A stretch of 64,000 nucleotides of DNA from Liriodendron chinense (lineage: Eukaryota; Streptophyta; Magnoliopsida; Magnoliales; Magnoliaceae). The first letter of the stretch is position 1, and each line of letters starts with the position of its first letter. The notes under the pieces were generated by a model, which saw only the letters and a program-made list of their open reading frames with translations, had not been told where the DNA came from and ran no database searches. A program made the translations under genes and the position numbers. Shown here one piece after another: positions 27,401 to 36,400 of this stretch. The stretch spans positions 434,001 to 498,000 of the forward strand of contig PVNU02000773.1 of the NCBI GenBank assembly GCA_003013855.2, in the 5' to 3' direction.

Positions 27401-30400
27401 GCAGAACAACCATCTTCCACACTTACGCCAAGTGTGGAGATAGGAGTTGCAAAGTGATCATAGACAGCAGGAGCTACGAGAATGTAGTTTCTCCAAGTAC
27501 TTTGAGTCGCCTGAGATTAAAGCCAGTCCCTCACCCCAACCCATACTAAGTTTCTTGGGTTGATGCGACATCCCTTCCTGTGACTCAGTGATGCCTTATT
27601 CTAATTGAGTTCGGACCATACAAGGACAAGTTGTGGTGTGATGTGGTCACGATGGACGTTGGCCATATCATCTTGGGAAGGCCTTAGCTCTTTGACAAAG
27701 ATGCCACAATATTCGGGCGTACGAATAATTATGTGTTTAAGCATGAAGGAAAGAAGCTTGTCTTGAGCCCGCTCCCTCCCAAATCGTCCACAGGAGCGAA
27801 AGATGTCGCGTCTCCAGGCAGTTCCAAGAGTCAAAGGGCGCCTCGGTCGAAGTCTCTCCACATCATAGATGCTAAGGAGTTTGAGAGAGAGGCTAAAGCT
27901 GAGACTATGGTGTACGCTTTACTGGCTAGAGAGAGTACACCCGAGATTGCTATAGGGTTACCCCAGAAGGTTCATTTAGTCCTAGAGGAGTTTCGGGATG
28001 TCTTCCCTGAGGACCTTCCAGATGAGCTCCCACCGATACGGGGCATTAGCATGCGATAAATCTTGTCCCAGGGGCGACCCTACCAAACCTCCCTCACTAT
28101 AGAATGAATCCCACCGAGCATGTCGAGTTGAAGAGGCAAGTGGATGAATTGCTTAAGAAGGGATTTATTCGTGAGAGTATGAGCCCGTGCGCCGTGCCCG
28201 CGCTTCTTACGCCAAAGAAAGATGGCACGTGGCGCATGTGTGTCAATAGTAGAGCTATAAACAAGATTACTGTCAAGTATCGGTTTCCCATCCCGAGGCT
28301 TGATGACATGCTTGACATGATGACCACCTCTACTATCTTTTCAAAAATTGACCTCAAGAGTGGTTATCACCAAATTCGTGTTCACCCAGGAAATGAGTAG
28401 GAAGACTGCCTTCAAGACGAAGGATAGGCTGTACGAGTGGTTGGTTATGCCCTTCGGGTTAACCAATGCTCCAAGTACATTTATGAGGGTGATGACCCAG
28501 GTGTTGCAACCCTTTATTGGTAAGTTCTTAGTTGTGTACTTCGATGATATCCTCATCTATAGTACGTCCCCTAGCCAGCACCTTGAACACTTGAGGCAGG
28601 TCTACAACGCCCTGCGAGCAGAAAAGCTTTATGCGAAGCTCAAGAAGTGTTCCTTCTTAACCTCCAAAGTTATTTTCCTGGGGTTCGTTGTCTCGTCAGA
28701 GGGTATATCTACAAACTGTGAGAAAGTCAAGGCCATTGTCAATTGGCCTGAGCCGCGTAGTATACACGACGTGCGAAGCTTTCACGACCTAACTACATTC
28801 TATCAGCAGTTCATCCGTAGATTTAGCTCTATTGTGGCTCCCATCACAGATTGCATAAAAAAAGGGAGAGTTCCAACGGACTAAAGCCGCGACGCGGGCT
28901 TTCTCTGAAATCAAGAAGAAGATGACGGAAGCGCCCATCATACGTCTACCCGACTTCTCTAAAGTCTTTGAGGTGGCATGTGACGCGTCAGGACTTGCCA
29001 TAGGGGGAGTGTTAAGCCAAGAGGGACATCCTGTAGCCTTTTTCAGTGAGAAACTAAATGATGCTAAACAACGCTACTCCACCTACGACAAAGAGTTCTA
29101 TGCAGTTGTGCAATCATTGCGCCATTGGCGACATTATTTATTACCGCAAGAATTCGTCCTGTTCTCTAATCATGAGGCCTTGAAATATTTGAGCTCTTAA
29201 AAGAAGTTAAGCCCTAGGCATGCCAAATAGGCACAATTTCTTCAAGAGTATACGTTTGTGCTTAAGCACAAGGCCGGGAAAGAGAATAAGGTTGCTGACG
29301 CGCTTAGCCGTCGTGTCATGATGCTGCGGTCCATGAGCGTTGAAGTTACAGGCTTTGAGCAACTCAAGGGTGAGTACTCAACTTGTCCTGACTTTGGGAC
29401 CATCTATGCATCGTTGTCTAGTGACCCACCCTCGAGGAATGCTGATTTTGTCTTTACAGACGGATATCTTTTTAGAGGGGACAAGCTCTGCATCCCACGC
29501 ACATCCCTCCGTGATCTTCTAGTATGGGAGCTTCATGCTAGGAGGGATGGTAAGTCACTTTGGTAGAGATAAAACAGTTGCACTGGTTTCTGATCATTTC
29601 CATTGGCCTAATCTCCAGCGAGATATGGCCAAGATTGTAGGGCATGTCAACTAGCAAAGCAGAAGAAACAAAATACATTCTTATACACTCCTTTGTCAGT
29701 ATGGATTTCATGCTTGGGCTTCCCAAGACTATTCGTAAGCACGATTCCATAATCGTGGTCGTTGATTGGTTTTTTAAGATGGCCCATTTCCTACCCTGTT
29801 ATAAGACCTCAGATGCCTCCCACATTACTAAGATATTCTTTCAGGAGGTTGTGCGACTTCATGGGGTACCTAGATCCATCGTATCTGACAGAGATACTAG
29901 GTTCACTAGTTATTTTTGGAAGACTCTCTGGCATCTTTTGGGTACAAGGCTTCAATTTTCTTCAGCATGTCATCCTCCGTCGGATGGTCAAACAGAGGTA
30001 GTGAACCGTAGCCAAGGGAATTTGTTGAGATGTCTGGTTGGAGACCACCACAGGACCTGGGACACTGTTCTTCCCACAGCAGAGTTCGCTTAAAACTCTT
30101 CAATGAACAGGTCCACAGGAATGAGCATATTTGAAATTGTTTCAAGTCTTAGACCCCAAGCCTCCATAGATTTGATCCCCATGGCTACCCCACAGCGTCC
30201 TTCAAAGTTAGGAGAAGCATTTGCCCATCATATACATGCATTGCATAGTGAGATCAGAATGAAGATTAATTCAAGTAATGAACATTATAAGTTTTCTGCT
30301 AACACTCACAGGAGATTTAGGGAATTTCAACCTGGAGATGACATCATGGTTCGTATTAGGTCTAATCAGTTTCCACCTGGATCCGTGAAGAAGCTTCATG

Positions 30401-33400
30401 CCCGTAGCATAGGCCCACATAAAATTATGAAAAAGTTGGGGTCTAACGCTTATGTTGTTGATATCCCTACTAACATGGGCATCAGTTCCACATTTAATGT
30501 GGAAGATCTAGTTCCCTATCATGAGCCATTATCTGTATCCATTGGTTCCCCTGTTTCTTCCCAAACCTCCCCTATATATGAACCTTAGCCACAGCCTAAC
30601 CTCCCTATACCCATCTTATCTTCTCTTCCATCTGCACCGAGAAGAGACGAGATAGAGGAAATCTTGGACTCCGAGTTGGTTTCTACTCGCTTAGGGGGTT
30701 AGCAGAAATTCCTAGTCAAGTGGAGAAACAGGCCTATTGTAGATAACTCCTGGATTATCGAGACAGAGCTACAACGTATCGATCCAGACATGTTTGATCG
30801 GTACAGGAGTTCACTTTCGCCAGTGGCAAATTCTTCCCACCCGGAGAGAATTGATGCGAACATCAGTGGTGCACCCTTTAAAGTGTACCAGAGGAGGCAA
30901 CGTCGCAGATCGAGTGTTGGAGCAGACGAGCTGATGTGGATGGACGCTGGGCCCAATTTTCTAACGCGTTACGAGTACGCAAGTTGCAGGATCGCGCAGG
31001 AGCATCATGACCGCTAGACCGTGGCGCGGATTTACTTTTAGGTGTTTTTCTGTTTATTTCCTTGTTTCTAGGCATTTTAGTGTCATTATTTAGTATAGGC
31101 GTTTTTATATTATTTTTTTTCAGGCACTTCAGTGCACTTTTTATTTTCGTAGCTTATATATACTGTGAGAAACCTTATTTCGAATTATTGAATGAATAGA
31201 AAATTTGTGTGCTTCCTCTTTATTTGAGAGATTAGGGTTTCAGAATTGGCCTCGGGTGTTGAGGATTCCACCCCGGAGTTCTCGTTTTCTCTTCTCTATT
31301 TCTTCAAAGTGCGAGGAAAGGTAAGATTCTTCTTTATTCATAATTCGTGCTTCTTGAGAACCCATTGTTTTTCAACATCCTTCGTCCTCCCCCATATGAT
31401 TGAAAAAGAGGGATGCCTAGCCATGAGAACCGGATCCAAACTTAACTGTGGACTTATCTATGCTAGATAAGGGATATCCTCATATCCCTAGATCCTCCCT
31501 GTTTTATGATTTTACGTGGTTTTATGCTAAGGGGCATGATCCGAACGGACGGATCTCATATTTGTGTTGAGATTTGTTAGTTTCCTCTGATTGGAAGTAG
31601 TTAGTTTCGTAATTTTATTATTCGAATATCTTCCAACTGAATATACATGCATCTAGGGTTAGGTCATCACATGTCCCTGCATCAGGTTAATAACCCAAGA
31701 TAAACCTTTGTTTTTTGTTAAGCCTGGTTATTATCATCTGTTAGTTTGAGAAATGAGAGCTTAATCATTTATATGCACTAGTCATTCCTCCTAATTAGCA
31801 CTAGTCTACAAGCTACTAATGTCCTATGTGTATATGATTCATAATGAGATTTTTGTACTCGATTCTCTCCACTCTCTAAGGTGTTCATGTTAGGGATTGT
31901 TATATAGGATTCCATCCATAGATCTAAGCCCAGTGAGTGTATGTGTGCAATGAAAATGCATATGCTTCACAACATGCTCATGTAATGCACAAGCCTACTG
32001 GGCCAATAAACAATAAAATAAAGATGTAATGCATTGTACCACTTTCCATTTTCAGTACCATTTCTAATCACATCAATTCCCGTTACAGAAGTGGGATTAT
32101 TACCCACTTGTGACGTACATAAATCTTTTAACATTTCACAACTTTCCACATTTCCCAACTGGATCAACAGGGTCTGATACAGAGGTGGGACTTGCATATG
32201 ATTGCTACCCACTTGCACAGGCCTTACCACCGTGGTCAACTACAGAGGTGGGACTACATAATTCACGGGCCAAACTAGTCTAACCCACTTGCATTGAACC
32301 TCACTATCTGCCTAATAGCGAGAAGTCATAAGTCACCCAGCAAAATGATAGCAGACAGATTTACGAGCTCGTCAGACACAACCTATCTTTGCTTGACCCG
32401 CAGCAGGTCAGGTCAAACCTCTCAACCAATAGACACGCGCCGGTGAGAGTCACCACCTACTTTGGTATCTCGACATTCCAACGCTCTGTTTTTCCACCCG
32501 GTCTAAGCATTGGCCGCTCCCAATTGTACAAATCAGGGTTTAGGGACTTTCACCCAGAGACCCTCTAATCATGTCCTGTCGAAATATGCATTTCCAACAT
32601 GGTGTCCAACTTAAATCATATCAATGTATAGTTCATTGTATTTACAATCACTGCAACTCTTAATATTATTGGTGCTATAATCTGCATCAATTATAATACC
32701 ATTATGCATGAGTTCACACACAATCACACTATGTCGTGTTTTCAAGACAAGCATGGGACGACCCACCTCACGTGGTCTCCTCATGAATATCAGTCCCTCA
32801 TAGGGTCTTTATGTAATTCATCCTGCATCTAAACAAACCACATATTAATCATAGACACACCACATGTCACAACACAAACTTCTATGAGCACTATACCATG
32901 ATATGAATCATTTAGTCTCAAACATACAATGATGTGACAAGCTATGAACCATGCATATGATATGCACATGATTCTGTCAATCTAAACCCAATCCAGAGCT
33001 CAATCCAGCATAAGACTCAATGCCACAAACATGCTTTAACTCAAGAGTTGACTACAACAAGAGGAGTAAGGACACACTACTAAAAAAACACAACTATTTT
33101 AGACATTTTATCAAACAGGTAGCAAGCGGTCTTTGTAAGGAATAAAAATGAAAACTAATGGAAACCCCTATAAATTCAAATAAAACTAAAACAAGAAAGT
33201 CTATTCTTTTATAGGGTTTTCAAGTAATCCAACGCACCTATATGCATGTCCCTAATTTATGCACTCACCGGTAATAATGGGAAAATTGGATTTTAAATTT
33301 GGCTTCTACAATCTTTTCTTCTTCCTCTTCTTTCCTCAACTTCTTCCTTCAATTTCAAATGTAAGCGTACTTTTTAGCCTCTACTTGCCTTAGGCTTCTT

Positions 33401-36400
33401 ATGACGCAAAGAGATAAGTGCACGCCTGATTTTTGGGATTTCTATGAGACAAAGAAGAAAGTCTCTATTTGAGGAAAGCTTTAAAGAAAGAAAGGCTAGA
33501 AAAATAGTGCTAGAAATTGATTTTTTATGAGGGTTTTATGTCTCTGGACTTGAAAAGAGTTTTAAAATGGCCTTTTGTCTAGAAAGATGGGTTGGAGAGA
33601 TGCTTTGTAAAGCTTTTAAGAAATTTAAGGATATGGTGGTAATAAAAAAATCTTATTTAGGTAATTTTAAATAAAAGTATTCCAAGGATTTGGAAAAAAA
33701 ATCGAGGTCATTTGAGTCACTTCATAGATTTTATTAAAATATACATGCGCATTTCTATTCATAACTTACAAGTTACAATCCGAATGTCATATTGACGTGT
33801 CGTTTTCGCTAGTAGTTCCGTAACTCGACTACAGGTCACAACAGCTAGGCTCTCGGACCTAACGGATTTGGAATTTCGGTGATGGCCCACTTCCAAATAA
33901 AATAAGAACATAGTTGTCATTTCTCAAATTGTTTAACTTAAGTCCGTATACTAAAATTCGGACATCAGGTTGAGATGCGGCTTGCGGTTCGATAACGGAA
34001 CAACACTACGGTTAAGTCACAAGATTCTCGGGGCTAATGAACCTACAGTCAACAATTATCCGATGTACGAACTGGCATTCGGGGTCTCGGGTCTCACATC
34101 ACCCCTTCTCCTTCAAATGTGTGATGTGTGTCGTCCACCTAGTGGACGGTGTGCATCTCCCTCAGCCCCATAGCAAAGGTGCAGATGGTGGCTTTCTTAC
34201 CTCTCCAACCTGAGATAGATCGGGGAGAGACCTCTTCTGCTAAATGATCAGTATTTGATAAAATCATCATGGAAAAAAGTGTCCTAAGGCTCAATCGTGT
34301 GAGGTAAGATCTCCACCCTTCATCTCTTAGGTTTTAATCATTTAGGAATCTAATGTTATCGCAAATGGGGTCCTAGAGGAATGTTGAATAGGATCTTCAG
34401 ATTATCTTGAGTTTCCGCTACGTTTGAACTTGAAATCCAATGTCGTCCAGATTGAAGATCTAGACATCCAACTATAGGTTGAAGATATAAACCACATCAA
34501 GGGTCTAGATTGATCTAACCAACCATATGAATCAAATCAAAGTTCGAATTTCTATGATGGACCAAATCAAGGGCCTGGCTAATTGATATGGACCAATCCA
34601 ACGGATTGATTGACTACTAGTGGGAGTGGCAGACAGAGGAGCAATTAGATGGTTGAAAATAGTAACTAGTCAGATTGCAAGGCCCATAACTCCAACCAAG
34701 GAGCTCTTTAGGGCCTATTTGGACCGCGCGATTAAATGGTATCAAATTACATTAGATGGAATTAACACCATCATTGCACAATGATTACATGTCTGGAAAT
34801 ACCATGGTATCTCCACCATCCAATCCCACATCTGGGATCAAATTCCTCCCTTGGGAAACACACTGTATTAAGTGAAGCCTAGTGGACCATGGAATTGTAA
34901 TCAACAAACCACATTTCACAATTGCTGCCGGTCACCTATACACATATGCAACTTGAATGTCATGTGTAAAGGGCACATATGGATGGACGGCGTGGATAAA
35001 ACACATGCATCAACATGGGGCCCATAGATGTACTGGATATCGAAATTCACCATAAATTCTACAATATCTACTATTGGCTCTGGATGATAGAATATTAGGA
35101 TTAGTCCAATCCCTCCTATCCCTTCCAAATGCTAGATGGAATTTGCATGGGACCAAATGCAATTCCATACCACCTAATACCACGCACCAAACAGGCCCTT
35201 AGGGATTCATGAAATTGTATAAGAAGAAATGGGGGTTTTGTACAAATCAAACAACAGGTATACATGGAATTTGAGTTGGAGTTGAACTCCTTGTTGCCTA
35301 GGCTAGTTCAGATACTTACTTTATTACAAGTGGAGCTACTTTAGTAAATTACGTTTGTTTCAGCCATTTGCTTTTAGCCTTCTTTGCTTTTAGTTAGGAC
35401 TTAATGGATGGTTATATAAACTCATGCTGATGAGATATTTTGAAGAGCTTTTAATGAGACTTTTCTTATGAAAAAAAATTAGATTATTTGTTTCCTATAA
35501 TGAGATTCAAAGCCCTAGGACAAAGAATCTTCAAGAACCCTTTGGTGCACGCCTTTGGCTTGTCCAGAGCTATTCAGAATATTTATCCATAATTGCTATT
35601 TTATTTTAATTCTTTGATGATCACTGAGTCATATGAAGATATATTTGAGCATCTAAAGTGAAATCATTCATCCAGAATTAGTGCGTACCCCTGTTTCTCT
35701 AGTTCAATTTCATTTTAGCGTTGCATTATTGAGTGACTGCTGAGTCTCTCCACTAGAAAATTTATGTCCTTTCAATCCCTATGGCTGACAGACCCATGTA
35801 CTAAAGAATTCTCTTTCCTGAGCCAAACAGCTTCGACAATGAAATAGAGAAAATATCAACCGTCTTCGTTGAAGAATGCTAGCAAAGCCAAAAAAATTTA
35901 GAAAGAAACTCCAAGCAGAAAAAGTCACGTCAGGCTGAATATGAAGGTGGTCCACATTAATCTCTTTAGCGCATGAAACAACATAATGACAAGCTGATAA
36001 TCTGGAGTTTTAATCGATCACAACTGAAGATTTTGTCCATCATCACCCACCAGTAAAATTCCAGGACCTTAGGATTCATTCCGTTTCCCAATGTGCTAAA
36101 CTGTTTGAGGACTTGGCAAGAATAGGCTACTACCACCAAAAACCTATCTCAGATGAACTCCTTTAGCCTTACCTCCCAACTCTAACTTAATCTATTATTC
36201 AAATTAAGTCTTCCTCAAATCCCCCTGGTATATTCTCATCAGTGGTGGGCCCCCTTCCCCACCTAAGTCCCATGCATCAAAGGCAACATTAGCTGCATTT
36301 AGTTTTTTTGCCACTTTAAGAGCAGAGAATAATTTCTCATTTTGGAATTTCTAGTACTTAGTAGAATTTTCAAAAAATTGCAAAATGGGTTCTTTCGTAT

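Larger units (their letters stand above)
24970..31626 (+). mobile_element. Ty3/gypsy (chromovirus-type) retrotransposon, decayed, with two LTRs
   Basis: Two direct LTRs beginning TGATGCG (24970-25793; 30852-31626) flank gag, protease, RT, RNase H, integrase and a chromodomain-like C-terminus in gypsy order. A purine-rich GGAGAGAA precedes the right LTR. By eye the LTRs are roughly 95% alike apart from a poly-C expansion in the left one. Stops and frameshifts interrupt every domain, so it is not autonomous. It sits in EFR3 intron 1 in the opposite orientation. The shared LTR sequence ends at TTCGAA, without a clear CA end or target duplication, so the outer limits are approximate. Confidence 0.85.

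Noticed and set aside
31627..31690. AGGGTTA on both sides as the gypsy target duplication
   Set aside because: AGGGTTA precedes the left LTR and recurs near 31655, but LTR similarity already ended at 31626, so the intervening bases would have to be diverged LTR; too weak.
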